The translations under genes and the position numbers were made by a program. Shown piece after piece: positions 12,195 through 25,649 of a DNA stretch of 64,000 bases (positions are counted from its first letter, which is position 1; each line of letters starts with the position of its first letter). The stretch covers positions 66,201,852-66,265,851 of the forward strand of contig NC_084463.1 of NCBI RefSeq assembly GCF_027409185.1. Direction: 5' to 3'. The notes beneath the pieces were generated by a model. It saw only the letters and a program-made list of their open reading frames with translations, did not search any database and was not told the DNA's origin. The DNA is from Cynocephalus volans (taxonomy: Eukaryota; Chordata; Mammalia; Dermoptera; Cynocephalidae).

Positions 12195-12375
12195 AAGTAC
12201 TAATTGACATCTAATAATATGAAGAGGTGGCAACACCAAATGCTGGGGAAGATGTGGAGCTACAGTAACTTTTATTCATTGCTGGTGGGAATGCAAAATG
12301 GTACAGACACTTTGAAAGACAATTTGGTGATTATTTCCCAAACCAAACATATTCTTACCATAGGATCCAACAACA
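12195..12375 (+). mobile_element. Short L1 ORF2 3' fragment
   Basis: Contains gctggtgggaatgcaaaatggtacag and nearby sequence typical of the L1 ORF2 C-terminus. It is short and diverged. Confidence 0.65.
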
Positions 12376-14220
12376 GTGTTCTGTGGTATTTATTTTAGAA
12401 CATAGTGTAGAGAGGGCAGAAATTATCAAGGAAGAGAAGGACATATATTCATACATCATATTAAATATTGTCACAGGTGAGAGTGAGCATGCAAGCAGAA
12501 TGTGAAATTCTAGAAACTCAGACCAGAATTTGCCAGGTGGGTGTTGTTTAAACATCAATGATGGGGATAAACCAGCACTAGTGAGTTCATGTAATCAATA
12601 AGAAGAAGACAGGTCCTTCAGCTGGTCCTACCTGCTGAAAAAACTCATCACACCGTGGCTACAAGGATCCTCACATAAAGGGGTTTGAAAAGCAAAGTGT
12701 GTTGTGCTCAGAGTCATTTGGAGTTGGCTGGCCTGCGAAGACCTCAGAAAGTTGCAGTTGCCATCCAGAGAGCCCAGAGAAAACAGAACCCCAGACCTTG
12801 TTCGATGTATTTTGGGTGGATTTTGCTACAAATGCTGATGAGGCCAATTATCAGGCGAGTACAGGTTTCTGAGTAGATGAATCCCTACTTTCTTCCCTTA
12901 AAAATAAAAAATAGAGGAATTAATTCGACTCTCAGTATACTTAAGAGCTTCCCAAGCAGAAGTAATGTGCCAAGATAATAAAAATTATGTAGTTACTTTC
13001 AGTTTATTCTTGAGCTAGAAAAATTTAATCTCTATCTTTTTATTTAAATGTATAGTATGACGTAACTTTTATTTTTATTCCTTATACATACAGATTGTGA
13101 ATTTTTAGAGAGAAAGTCCTAGATATCATGTAGTTTCTTTGGCGTGATATCTTAACTTCCTTGGAAACTCTTGTTGTAGAATGTGAAAAGTACTAACTTT
13201 CCTGAAACTTCAGGTTGCAGCCTTGGTCATTAAAGTGCTCAGTAGCAATCCAGAAATTGGTGATGGCTGTGGAAATGTGGCGTTGGTTACCACAGCAAAG
13301 TAACAGGAATGAGAGAATCGCCTGGACTCATTCTGGTCCAGAATGGGAATTTTGATTACTTCCAGTTATTTATTTTATAAGCACAATATATTAGATAACA
13401 CTGGTTGTCATTTTAACTTGGGGTTTACATATTTCCTAAAGTGGATGATCTTTTGATAGCAAGTGTGATATGATTGTAGAATATATTGCTCTTCTCTCAT
13501 CAATAGATACCCTTTACATTAAGGTTATTTAAAAGCAAGAGTATTGAACTAAAGGTTGTAGTCTAACCAAGATTGACATAATAATAACTATTTTGTATTG
13601 GGGTAAATGGTGCGGGTTTTTAAAGAGTACAAAATAAAGCATTGAAAGTGGCTAATTTGGGTCACTCATTTTGGTGATTAATTTTAGTGTGTCTTTATAT
13701 GTATAATCATTTTTCCCACCTTGTTTTGTCCATGGGTGGTAAACAGAGTATTTCTGTGTACAGGTGAAGAAGACAAAATGGAAATAACATAGACAAGTGA
13801 TTTCTTCCATTAGCTCACGTAGCAACTGCACATTTCTTCATAATGGCAATTTTCTTTTGATGTTTTATTTGTCCCTATGTGTGACCTTCTGTTGAGAGAG
13901 AGATTATCTTCATCTATACATATCTTCTGAAAACAGTCCCAATCATACTGTATATGATTTTAAATAGCATGAGAGCATTCTAAAAAGTTCATTGAAAGGT
14001 TTGCATTATCTTTTAATTCTGTCGTTCCACAGACTTTTTGAAGTAACCTTGCATGTTTATTCTGATACTTTTTAGTATAAAAAAAGTTCGTGACTTTGTG
14101 AGAAATGACATTTAATTCCTTAAGTGTTTGATTTTTCTTAGACACATATTTCTGCTTCTTTTTCTCATCTTCCCGGTAGGGTTATGTCATACACATTTTC
14201 CAGAGCCTTTAGTTTGTTTT
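12376..14220. other. Intergenic, nothing recognised
   Basis: No recognisable exon, RNA gene or clear interspersed repeat. The short frames here look random. Confidence 0.4.
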
Positions 14221-14221
14221 T

Positions 14222-15496
14222 ATAATTTCTTATTCAAAATATTCTAACATTAATTTGTACATATTTGTGGGGTACAGTATGTTGCTTCAGTACATGAATA
14301 TACTGCACAATGATTCACTTAGTGTAGATAATAGTTTTGTACCCATTAATCCACCACTTTTCCTCCTGCCTGCCCCCAACCACCAGTAACCACAATTCCA
14401 CTCTCTACATCCATGAGAACAACTTTCATTTTTAGATTCCACATATTAATGAGATGATGCAATATCTGTCATTTTGTGCTTTACTTCAACTAACATGATG
14501 GTTTCTGGTTCCATCAATGTTGCTGCAAATGATAGGTATCGTATTTTTTATAGCTGAGTAGTATTCCATTGTGTCTATATACCACAGTCTTTTTTTATGC
14601 ATTCATACATTTATGGACATTTAGGCTGATTTCCTCTCATGGCTATTGTGAAAAGTGCTGTGATGAATATGGGAGTGCAGGTGTCTCTTTGATATATTGT
14701 TTTCGTTTCCTTCGGATATTTACCCAGTACTGGGATAGCTGTGTTGCAGGGTAGGTCTGTATTTATTTGAGGAAGCTCCATATTGTTTTCCACAGTGGTT
14801 GTACCAATTTGTACTCCCAACAGCAATGTAGGAGGTTCTTTTTTCTCTGCATGCTTGCCAGTAATTTTTTTGTCATGTTTATAATAGTCACTATTCTCAG
14901 TCACTATTCTAACAGGAGTGAAAGGATATCTCATTGAGATTTCAATTTGCATTTCTCTGATTAGTGATGTTGAGCACTTTTTTTCATGTGCCTGTTGGCC
15001 ATTTGCATGTCTTCTTTTGAGAAATGTCTGTTCAGATTCTTTGCCCATTTTTTAATTGGGTTATTTGTTTTATTTTTTGCTGTTAAGTTCCTTGAATGTT
15101 CTGAATATTAACCCCTTGTCTGATGTGTAGTTTACAAACACTTTCTTCCATTCTGTAGGTTGTCTCTTCACTCTGATTGTTTCCTTTGCTGTGCAGGAGC
15201 TTTTTAGTTTTAAGTAGTTCCATTTATGTATTCTTTGCTTTAGTTGCCTGTGCCTTTGTAGTCTTGCTCAAAAAAGCACTTCCCACTCCCATTTCGCATA
15301 GTGTTTCCCCCATGTTTTCTTTTAGCAGTTTCATAGTTTTGGGTCTTTAAATTTAGGTCTTTAATCCAATTTGAGGTGATTTTTGTGTATGGTGAGATAG
15401 AGGTCTAGTTTCAGTTTTCTGCATGTGTACATACAGTTTTCCCAGCATGATTTTTTGAATAAGCTGTACTTTTCCTATTGCATATTTTTGGCACCT
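14222..15496 (-). mobile_element. L1, 3' end and ORF2 C-terminal part
   Basis: The reverse complement of L1 3' UTR and ORF2. Recognisable pieces are ttgtacatatttgtggggta, tagctgagtagtattccatt, gatttcaatttgcatttctc and ctttaatccaatttgaggtg. It runs straight into an inserted LTR at 15497 and resumes at about 15921. Confidence 0.88.
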
Positions 15497-15920
15497 GTAT
15501 TAGTCCATTTCTGTTACTTATAACAAATTACTTGGAACTGGGTAATATGTAAAGAAAGCAAAACTTATTCCTTACAGTTTCAGAGGCTGGGAAGTCTAAA
15601 GTCCAGGGAACCCATCTGGTGAGGGTCTTGGTAGTAGCATCAGTGACCCAGAGGGGGGAGAGAAGGGGGAGAGAGGAGGGAGGGGGTGAGGGGGGAGAGG
15701 GGGGAGAGGGGGCTGAACCTCTCATTTGCTCTCCTTTTAAAGCCCTCAGAACCACGCCCCTGACAATGATTATTAATCCATTCACTACTGCATGGTCCTA
15801 CAATCTCATCACCTTTTCAAGGCCTCAACTTTCAATTTCCATAATAGTATTTCCCACCCTGAACTGTTACATTGGGAATTAAATTTTGAGGGGACATTCA
15901 ACCCAAGACAGCATCTTTGT
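15497..15920 (-). mobile_element. ERVL-MaLR-type solo LTR nested in L1
   Basis: It begins tgtattagtccatttctg and ends ggggacattcaacccaagaca, the reverse-complement arrangement of a MaLR (MST/MLT1-like) LTR. L1 sequence stops at ttttggcacctg on the left and resumes with tttgtcaaaaatcagttggc on the right, so the LTR jumped into the L1. No internal retroviral genes are present. Confidence 0.75.
15649..15712 (+). repeat. G-rich GGGGAGA purine tract inside the LTR
   Basis: Runs of GGGGGAGA/GGAGGG of about 60 bp, probably a local expansion within the LTR. Confidence 0.85.
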
Positions 15921-16034
15921 CAAAAATCAGTTGGCAGTAATGTGTGGATTTCTGAACTATTTATTCCATTGGTCAACCTGTCTGTTTTTATGCCAGTACC
16001 ATGCTGCTACGGCCTAGATTTTACTGATTTTTGT
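15921..16034 (-). mobile_element. L1 ORF2, continuation after the nested LTR
   Basis: Carries the L1 antisense stretch from gtcaaaaatcagttggcagt to ttatgccagtaccatgctgc. The normal ORF2 order then breaks off near 16030. Confidence 0.8.
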
Positions 16035-17698
16035 TTAGATGTCTTATGTATCTTTTGTTCCTTTCTTTCCAATTTTCTGTTTGTCTTCTGTATTTGTCAG
16101 TTTCTTGGGGTGATAAACTATTTTTTTCTCTTTTGTTAACATTTTTGTTTTGCTGATAGGTATTGTTCTTTCTTGTGTATTCATGGCAGTGATGGTTGTT
16201 TTTGTGGTATCAAACCAAGTACTTCCTTGAGAATTTTGAGTAGGGCTGGTCGTGTAGTAGTAAACTCCTGCAGTTTTCGTTTGTCTGAGAAATATACTAT
16301 TTGTCCTTCATTTCAGAAGGAGAGTCCTGCTGGGTAAAGTGTTCTTGGCTGGCAATTTTTGTCCTTTAGTGTTTTGAATATATCATCCCATTCTTTTCTG
16401 GCTTTTAGGGTTTCTGATGAAAAGTCTAATATTATTCTGATTGGGGCTCCCTTACAGGTGACTTGCTGCTTCTCTCTTGCAGCTTTTAATATTCTCTTTG
16501 TCTTTGAGTTTTGTCTGTGTGATTATCACATGTCTTGGAGAGGACCTTTTTGTGTTGAATGTGTTTGGTGATCTTTGGGCTTCCTGAATCTGGAAATCTG
16601 TGACTTTCCCTATACCTGGGAAGTTTTCTGGTTTTATTTCATTCAATATGTTTTCAATGCCATTTCCTTTTTCCTCCCCTTCTAGAATACCCATGATTCG
16701 GATATTTGAGCGCTTAAGGTTATCAGTTGTCTCTTTTAGATTTTCTTCAATTTTTTTGATTCTTTTTTCTGGTCTGCCTGTGATAATTCAAACAGCCTGT
16801 CTTCCTGCTCAGAAATTCTCTTTTCTGTTTGTTCAAGTGTGCTGGTTAAACTATGTTGTGTTTTTTATTTCATTGAAGGAATCCTTCAACTCCACAAGCT
16901 CAGCTACATTCTATTTCAAGGCATTGATTTCTTTGTACATTTCTTCTTTCAGATGCTGTATATTTTTTCTCATTTTATTGTGTTGTCTAACTGAGTTTTC
17001 TTGTATCTCATTTAGTTTCTTTAGAATAATTGCTCTAAATTCCTTGTCTGTCATTTCAAAGACTTCCTGTTCCATAGGATCTAGCACTTGAGAGTTATTG
17101 TTTACCTTTGGTGGTGATGTACTTTATTTTTTCATATTTCTGGTATCTTTCCTTTGGTGTTTTGTCATTGTGGCTGGGGGTATCTCAGTTCACTCGTTTC
17201 ACCCTGATTTCTGGCTTTGATCCTGAAGGAACTGCCGCTTCTGGGCAGCAGGAACTAGCTGGGCCTGAAGTTCCGCTCCATCTGCCTTCTCTGGCTGAGC
17301 TGGCTCCAGGTGTGGGGTCTCTGAGCCTCTTAAGTCACTCCCAGAGGCAGGGACCAGACAGGGCCAGAAGTCCTGCTCTGCCTGCCTTCTCCAGCTTGGC
17401 TGGCTTGGGGTGTGGGAACCCAAAGTCTCTTAAGTCTCTCCCTACAGCAGGACTGGCCTGGGTTGGAAGTCCCACCCTACCTGCCTTCTCTGGCCTGGCA
17501 GGCACAGGGCACGTGGGCCCAGAAGCTTTAAAGTTTTTCTATGCATTGGGGAGCAATCTGAACTGGGGTCCTGCGGTGCGTGGCTCCTGCCCACTCCAGC
17601 GCAGATATCAGGTACCCTGTCACTGCTCCTCAATAGCTGCAAGTTGGTTACTCTGTGGGAGACAGCAACATCAGGAACCGACTACTCTGCCATCTTGA
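16035..17698 (-). mobile_element. L1 5' UTR/5' region
   Basis: Antisense L1 5' sequence. Around 16340-16640 it carries the cttttaatattctctttgtc and cttcctgaatctgg pieces typical of old L1 5' ends. It stops with ctactctgccatcttgacc at 17680-17698, the reverse complement of the standard L1 start (ggtcaagatggc). Its direct junction to ORF2 C-terminal sequence at about 16035 means either an L1 with a large internal deletion or an insertion into the flanking L1. Confidence 0.75.
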
Positions 17699-20600
17699 CC
17701 AGAACTCAAAACCTCCCATATTTGTCCATTCAGTATGATATTAGCTGTGAGTCGGTTGTATATGGGCTTTATTGTGTTGAGATACATTCCTCTCCTATAC
17801 CTAATTTGTTGAGTGTTTTTATCATGGAGTGTTGGATTTAATCAAATGCTTTTTCTGCATCTATTGAAGTTATCATATAGCTTTTTTTTCTTCATTCTGT
17901 TGATGTGATGTATTACATGTATAGATTTGCTTATGTTGAACGATCCTTGCATCTCTGGGATGAATTCCACTTGATCGTGGCATATGATCATTTTAATATC
18001 TTGCTGAATTGTATTGGCCAGTGTTTTTGAGTATTTTTGTGTCTGTGTTCATTAGTAGTTTTATTTTTTTGTTGTTGTTGTCTCATTTTCTAGTTTTGGT
18101 GTGAGGGTAATGCTGGTCTCATAAAATGAGTTTGGACATATTCCTTCCTCTTCCAAGTAAATGAAGAGTTTGAAAAGAACTGGTATTCTTTTTTAATTGG
18201 TAGAATTTGGCTGTGAAGCCAAATGGTCATGGAGTTTTCTTTGTTGTAAGACTTATTAGTGCTTCAGTCTCATTACTTGATATTGGTATGTTTAGGTTTT
18301 CTGGTTCTTCATGATCCAACTTTCATAAGTTTTTTATGTGTCTAGGAATTAATACATTTTTTTCTGGATTTTACCATTTGTTTACATAGTTGTTTGTAGT
18401 TTCTTATGATCCTTTGTATTTCTGTGGTATCAGTTTTAATGTCTCCTTTTTTTCTGATTTTGAGTCCTCTTTTTCTTTGTCTAGATAAATTGATTTCATT
18501 TACTTTTTGAAAAAATAACTATTTGTTTTATGCATTTTCTGTAATGTTTTTTAATCTCTAATTCATTTATTTGTGCTCTGATCTTTATTTCTCTCCTTCT
18601 ACCAATTTGGGATTTGGTTTGTTCTTGTTTTTCCAGCTCTTTCAGGTGTAACATTAGGTTGTTTACTTGGAGTCTTTATTCTTCTTTGACATAGGCACTT
18701 ATTGCTATAAACCTCCCTCTTAGAACTGCTTTCCCTGTATCCCTTATTTTTGGCTATGTTGTGTTTTCATTTTCACTTTTCTACAGAAATTTAATTTCCT
18801 TCTTGATTTCTTCTTTGAACCATTCATTGTTTAGGAGGATTTTATTTAATTTCCCTTTTGATGGTGATTTCTAGTTTTATTCCATTGCGGTCATTCAAGT
18901 TGATATACAGATTTTTTTTTTAATTTGTTGAGACTTGTTTCATGTCATAACATATGGTCAATTTTAGAAAATGTTCCATACTGCTGAGAAGAATGTATTC
19001 TATCACTATTGGATGAAATGTTCTATAAATGCATTAGGTCAAGTTGGCCTGTAGTAGAGATTAATTCTGATGTTTCCTGGTTAATCTTCTCTTTGGATGA
19101 TCTGTTGTTTGCTGAATATGGGGCACTAAAATCTCCAACTATATTATGTTGGGGGAGTCTATCTTGTTATGTCCAATAGCAATTGCTTTGTACAACTGGG
19201 TGCTCCAGTGTGGGTTCATGTATATTTAGAATTGTTATGTACTCTTGAATTGATCCCTTTATCATTATATAATAACCTTCCTTAACTTGTTTTTTCACTT
19301 TTGTTGTCTTGAAGTCTATTTTATTTTATCTGATATAAGTATAGCTACTCCTTCTCTTTTTTTGTTTCCATTCACATGAAATATCTTCTTCCACCCTTCA
19401 CTTTCAGCTGGTGTGTGTAATTATTAGTTAAGTGACTGTCTTTTTGGCAGCATATTTTTGGTTCTTGTTTTATAATCCATTGAGCCATCCTGTGTCTTTT
19501 AATGGAGCATTTAATCTAATTTAATATAACATTTAATCTATTTACATTGGGGGTTATTACTGATATACAGGGACTTGTTACTTTGATGTTGCTTTTTTTT
19601 TCTGGTTGTTTTGTAGATTTTAGTTTGTTTCTAGTATTACTGTTTTGTTTTGTGGTTGAGTGGTTTTCTCTAGCTTTAACTTTTGACTTATCACTATTTA
19701 CTTTTAGTATGTCTCTTCTATGTTTTTGTGTTATGGTTACCATGTGGCTTACAAAAAACATGTTACAGTTATAACAAATTATGTTAGATTAATAACAACT
19801 CAAGTTTGATATCTAAGAAAAAAAGTCAAAGCCAACTCTGTGGTTTGCCATCATTCTCCCCTACTTTTGGACCTGTTTTTGCTGTTTCAAGTTACATCTT
19901 TTAATAGTGCCTACCTTTTATATGCTGGTTGTATATGTTAGTGGCTTGTTAGGTTTGTCCTTTAATCTTCATACTAAGAGTGTAAGCACTTTATTCACCA
20001 CCCTTACAATACTAGAGTATTCTGATGTTGTCTGTGAACTTACTTTAATAATGAGTTAGGCACCTTCAAATGTTTTCTTGTTATTCTTTAGCACTGTCTT
20101 TTTCAGATTGAAGAACTCCCTTTAGCATTTCTTGTAAGGCAGGTCTAGTGTTGATAAATTTACTTAGCTTTTGTTTGTCTGGGAAAGACTTTATTTATCC
20201 TTCATATTTGAAGCTTAGTTTTGCTGGAAACAGAGTTCTTGACTGACAGGTTTTTCCTTCAGCATTCTGAATTTATCATTCCATTCTCGCCTGGAATGTA
20301 GGGTTTGCACTGAGAAGTCCACTGAGAGATGTATTGGGGCCTCCTTAAATGTTATGGGTTTCTTTTGCTGCTTTCAGTATTCTTTCATGTCTTTGGTTTT
20401 TGAGAATTTGATTATGATGTGCCTTGGGGTGTTTCCTCTTGGACTGAATTTGATTGAGGACCTCTGAGCTTCCTGTACCTGGATGATATCATCTTTCTTC
20501 ATACTTGGGAAACATTCAACCATTATTTCCTTAAATATACTTTCTACCTCTTTTCCTTTTCCTCTCCTTTGGGTGTGCCAATTATGTCATTTTGCTTGAG

Positions 20601-21905
20601 AGCATCACATATTTGCTCTATTTCTATCTTATTTTTTCCTTTTTTCTTCTCCTTTGATTGGATAATTTTGTGTGTTTTATCTGACTCTTTCCATTGTTTA
20701 AGTCTGTTGTTGGAGCTTTCTATCAAGTTTTTCAATTCACATAATGTATTCTTTATTTCTAAAATTTCTGTTTGCTTTTTCTAAATAAATTCTATTCTTT
20801 CATCAAGTTTCTCATTCTACTCCTGAATTGTTTTTTCCAGATATCACTCAATTTTCTATCTTTATTTTCTTGTGACTCCCTGAACATCCTTAAGAGGGTT
20901 ATTCTGAATTCTGTCTGTTTCACAGATGTTCTGTTCTTTTGTGTCTGTTGCTGGAGCTTTGTTTCCTTTGGTGGCAACATATTTCTGTGTTCTTACTTGA
21001 TCTTTGGGTCTTTAGGTTGATGCCTGGGTATTTGAGGAAACTGCTATGTCTTCTAGGATTTATAGGTGATTTTTGGTTGTGTAAGATCTTTACAGGTTAA
21101 TATCAGAGATTTGTCTCCAATCTGTCCCCCTTTTTCCCCTTTTCCTGTTCTATGGTGGTTGAATAATTACCATCACCACTTAGACTCTATATTGAAACTG
21201 ATGTGCTGTCCTGTGGTTAGTTCCCAAGTTGGTGGAACTTCCTGTGGGGACAAGAACCTAAGCTCTGTGCTTGAGCTAAATTGCTGCTTTGGCACTAATT
21301 CTCTGGGAAAGGCTTTTGGTGCAAATTGTTAATCACTTCTCAGTCTGGACTATGTGGGAATTCCACTTGGGACTGAGTCTTTGTTCAGGTTGTGCCCCCC
21401 TGCAGTTTTATCACGTGACAGATTTCCACTGAGAACAGCTAGCTACCCATGATGAGTCTAATGCTCTCCTGGAGGGCCAGCCTTTTACCTGCACTCCAAG
21501 CACATCCCATGGGACAGGCCTTATATGCATCCCTTAGGATAACTCACTGGCCTCTGGGTGACTCCTTTCTCCAGTCAGCTGCATCTGCTTACTCCTAGTC
21601 AGGCCCTAGGGAATCCTGCCTACAGTTTATATTGCCTGTTGTCTGGTATGTGGCACTCTGAAACTCTCTTCTCCTCTGCAGACTTCAAGCAGATATATGC
21701 AAAGGGTGCCACTGTGGCTTTTTTTCAGCATCAATGCTTATGCTGTAGCTACTGTAGGCCTCCATATCAGAGTGGCCCAGAAGTGGTCAGGGCTCAGAAC
21801 AATAAGTGCCATCTCTGTACCCTCACACTGTGGCCTCTTGCACCTTTGCAAACTTTGCAGGTCTCTTCTCCTCTTCCCCCAGCTCTAGTGGTCCCAGATT
21901 AGCAG
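17699..21905 (-). mobile_element. L1 ORF2 (RT, then endonuclease) to 5' region
   Basis: Read from left to right, it holds antisense RT-region sequence (ttctgcatctattgaagtta), endonuclease-region sequence (tgggatttggtttgttcttg) and then 5'/ORF1-region sequence from about 20100 to 21905. It is broken by many stops and frameshifts, so it is an old inactive copy. It has no 3' end of its own at 17699, so the 14222-16034 piece may be its missing 3' portion. Confidence 0.8.
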
Positions 21906-23310
21906 TCTTTGCTTTTTAATAGTTATAATATGGTTACTTGTGCAGAGAAAAATGCTGGGAATTATCTGTTTCATCATCATGATGGTGTCATAATCCAATG
22001 TCTTTTTTCTATGTCATATTTTTGATTGAATCAATATTCTATCAATTATTGTCTGTATGTAAAATGAGATCATAGATGAGCCATGAGATGTACTATGATT
22101 GTATTTTCAGTTACTTAATACATTTATTTTTCCTGAAGTTGATAAGTTTCATTTTTCTAGCTTTCACTAAAACTGTCACAAATGCACCCTCAAACTTTAT
22201 AATAAAAATGTTTTCTCCAGATTAACATACACATCAGTTGGTCCCTCAAATTCATCTAGAGAATTTTTGCCCTTTTCAGATTTAGTGTGGTAATAGCTTT
22301 CTGCAATTTTTAATCTTGGGGGTCTTTAGCCATGCTGGTTTTCTTTACCTTGCTCATAACATTATGATTAGACTTTTCATTTACAATATCTTCAATCATG
22401 AGTTAGTTTCCTCCTTTTATGCTGATAACAGTTATTTTACAATCTAAGTTGTTAATCTAATTTCTCAACTTTATTTTCCTAACATTCTACTGAAGTTTTA
22501 ATTTGCCTAATGGCATTTTTATTTTACAAAGTACTGTCATCTGAGTTTTTTTTTAAGTCTTATCTTTTTAATAATATTTTTCCCATCTCTGTAACTTTGT
22601 GAGTTTATGTAAACTTGCTTAGTTGTCCCAACTTCCCCATCTTGTAATAGGATAATTGTTGCTTTGCCTCCCATGGATTTGTCACCTCTCTTGCCCTGGG
22701 TGATGGAGCTGCAAAAGGATTACTCAAAGCCCATCTCTTCTGAGCAGTGAGAGACCCCAATGGGGTTAATCTCCCAGAACCCTCAAGAGCAAGGCATTCC
22801 TTCCTTGGGAAATTAACCATGAGTTGGGGTTCTCCCCCACATTTATTTTCCAGACCAGGAAGTTACAGAAAAAGAACATAGGTGGGGTAATAGTTTAACA
22901 ATAGAGGCTGGTAACAAGCAAAGGGACATTCCATGATGCAATTTGCAAAGGGTTAAGTCAATCCACCAACAAAAGCTTGATCTTAGCAAACATTGTTTTT
23001 CCCTATAGCAGTTTCCCAGTATCTTTACATATTAATCAGTAACTTGTCTGTCCTTGAGCCAGCAACCTTGCTGTGTTACAATTTTTTTTATCTTATAACA
23101 GAGACTTTTAGCCTGGGGAAATTTTCCTGTCTTTTGCAAGGTTGACATTTTTATATGTACTTTTAAGAAGTTAGGCTAAACCTGAAACTGCAGGGCTCTG
23201 GAGGCCCTGTGAAATACATTTGCTTCATAAATATTGGTATACTGCACAGATAATAATAACAAACCCACCTTATAGAATTAGGGGGAGGAAAATGAGAAAA
23301 TAAGTATAAA
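21906..23310. other. Intergenic, possible unclassified repeat at 22595-23170
   Basis: The part around 22600-23170 is more GC-rich than its surroundings and looks like an LTR or other old repeat, but I cannot assign a family. There is no coding signal. Confidence 0.3.
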
Positions 23311-23311
23311 A

Positions 23312-23740
23312 CATTTGTATATTATTTTGATAAGGCTGCCATAATAAATTAGCACAAATGGAGTGGCTAAAAATAATTATTCTCTCTCTTTTCTCAAGTC
23401 CTGAAATTAAAAATCAAGGTGTTAGCAGGGTTGGCTCCCTCTGGAGTCTGTGAGGAAAAATCCACCCAATACCTCTATCCTGCTTCAGATGGCTGCTGGC
23501 AACACCTAGCTTTCATTGGCTTGTGGAAGCATAACTCCATATTGCTTCTGTCTTCACATCTTCCTGGTGTCTGTGTCTCAAATTTGCCTCATCTTTATCC
23601 TATGAGAGCACTATTCATAGGATTTAGGTCCCACTCTACATCCAGGATAATCTCCTCTGGAGATTTTGAAATTTATTTCATCTGCAAAGTCTCTATTCCA
23701 AAACAATGGGGTGGACACTATTCAACTTACTGAAATTTAG
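23312..23740 (-). mobile_element. MaLR/MST-like LTR relic
   Basis: The order aaggctgccataataaatta, then aaatcaaggtgttagcaggg, then tcacatcttcctggtgtctg follows a familiar mammalian LTR consensus in reverse orientation. It is diverged and non-coding. Confidence 0.5.
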
Positions 23741-25639
23741 GAAAAATGCCTAGCTAATAAAAGTACCACATAACAAACACAACTGTACTTTCATTTCCAT
23801 TGCTTTACATGCATCATCACAAACTTTAGAATTGGAAAGACTGATTTTTCTTACCTAGATTCAGAATCCAAATATTCCACATCTATGTCAATGTTATATA
23901 ATTCCCCCCATTTCTGAGTTAGAATACATCTTATTATACTTCTAATAATAACTTACAAAATATTGAAGGTTTAAAGCAAAGAACATTTTCCCCTGAGCAA
24001 TTTGAAAGATGTGATCATAAACACAATACGTTTGATTCAAACACAACTTGGCTTCAATTCTTTTTTTCCTTTCTCATATAAATGTTACTTTTATCTGAAT
24101 TATTCTCTCTGTTCCATTTTGCTATAATTTTTCTAAGGACTTTGATTTTAAAAAATCAGAAACAAATTAGTTTAAGAATTCAATAACTTAATTTCACTCT
24201 CTCTTCAATCCTCCTCACTTCATTTATTTAAAAGGCTTGTTCTTTCGTAACTCTTATTTTTAAAAGATTTTTATTTTGGAATAATCTTCAAAATCCTTTT
24301 TCACATCAAAGTATAATATCTGGGCTATTATTATTCCCTGTTTCTACCTCAAATATGGACTTGAATAATACAATTAATTTTTCAGAATATTATAATCTAT
24401 AATTTTCTGGCACATTCATTATTATTTCTCTGACTTTATTATAAAGAACTTCTTTTCTCTTCTGAAGAATATTTTTTAATGTCATTCAAAGGCTATATCC
24501 TTTCATACTCTACTGAAAATTTCAAATAGTTCTCAAAAATACTCTTCTCGGATATTCAGAAGCTCATTTTCAGAAGTTCATCTTCCTTTTTGCTCTTAAG
24601 TCTGATATTTTCTTTCCCTTCTTTTGCTTCTTTTTTTTTTCTTTCCTCCCTGAAGGCTCCTTGTTATATTCCTCTTATTCATCTGCTATTCAGGCAAGAT
24701 CTGGTTTTATTTGTACACAATTTGGCTTATATGAGGCTTTGTTTTAGAGTAGAAGATTATCTTTAAAATATCATTGAAGGAGTTATGAGAATTTGGGGAG
24801 TGATCTGGGGAAACATGTGCCAGAGATATTATACTAGAAAAGCCAAGGTTGGTAAGAAGATTGTAGCCATCAGATCTGCCATGTGTTCAAGATCCAGTAA
24901 GTGACAGGTATTTTGGAGGAATTTTCTGGAGGAGGGAAAACTTTCACTGAGGCTTATGCATGAGGAACAGTTAACTATAGAACATTTGCAATTTTATTTG
25001 GTTTTCATTAAATATTTTCTGTTTGAAAGAAGAAATATCAATCACTACAGAAAGCTTTCACTCTCGTACACAGGGTCTTGAATAATCTATATGTCAGTCA
25101 TTTACTACAGGCTCACAGTCCACCCATAAAAGCAGGAACTCTTAGACTTGTCTCATTCTGTTTCCAGCTTCTCAACTGCACCTTCAGTCATGGTCATTTG
25201 GATTGCACTTAGAAAGTGGTCACATTCAGAACTGTAGAGTGAAAGTCCTTCCCCATTTAGCCATTTTTTTCTCATTTTCCATCCCCAGGACCTTTTTGTT
25301 ATCTTAAGTTTCTTGAGTGAGTGCCCTGGCATTTGTCTTATTCAGTTCTGTTTCAGATAGGCTCTGGTGAGATCTGGCAGAAGACAGGCTGGGTGGGCTG
25401 GGGATGAGGATTTTAACTATTTAAAATGAAGCATATGGAAATTCAGAAATAAAGCAATTTTTTTTTCTTAAAGGTAAATTAATTATACAAGGGACATCAC
25501 AAGTGGGGTGTGATTTTTCTCATTCATCTCAATGAAGATGGGTAATTTTCATTTTATTTCTCCTCAGAAACATAGAACTACATGTACTATAGAAATCTCA
25601 AAAAATTTACCTGCTCAGTCTTGAGAGTGAAGAAGTTTG
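23741..25639. other. Intergenic, nothing recognised
   Basis: AT-rich DNA without a supported gene or clear repeat. It includes the 5' flank of the UBTFL1-like pseudogene. Confidence 0.4.
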
Positions 25640-25649
25640 AGCTCCTGCT

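Noticed and set aside
16359-17841. Plus-strand frames across 16.4-17.8 kb, including one of 196 codons
   Set aside because: They are antisense reads of an L1 5' region.
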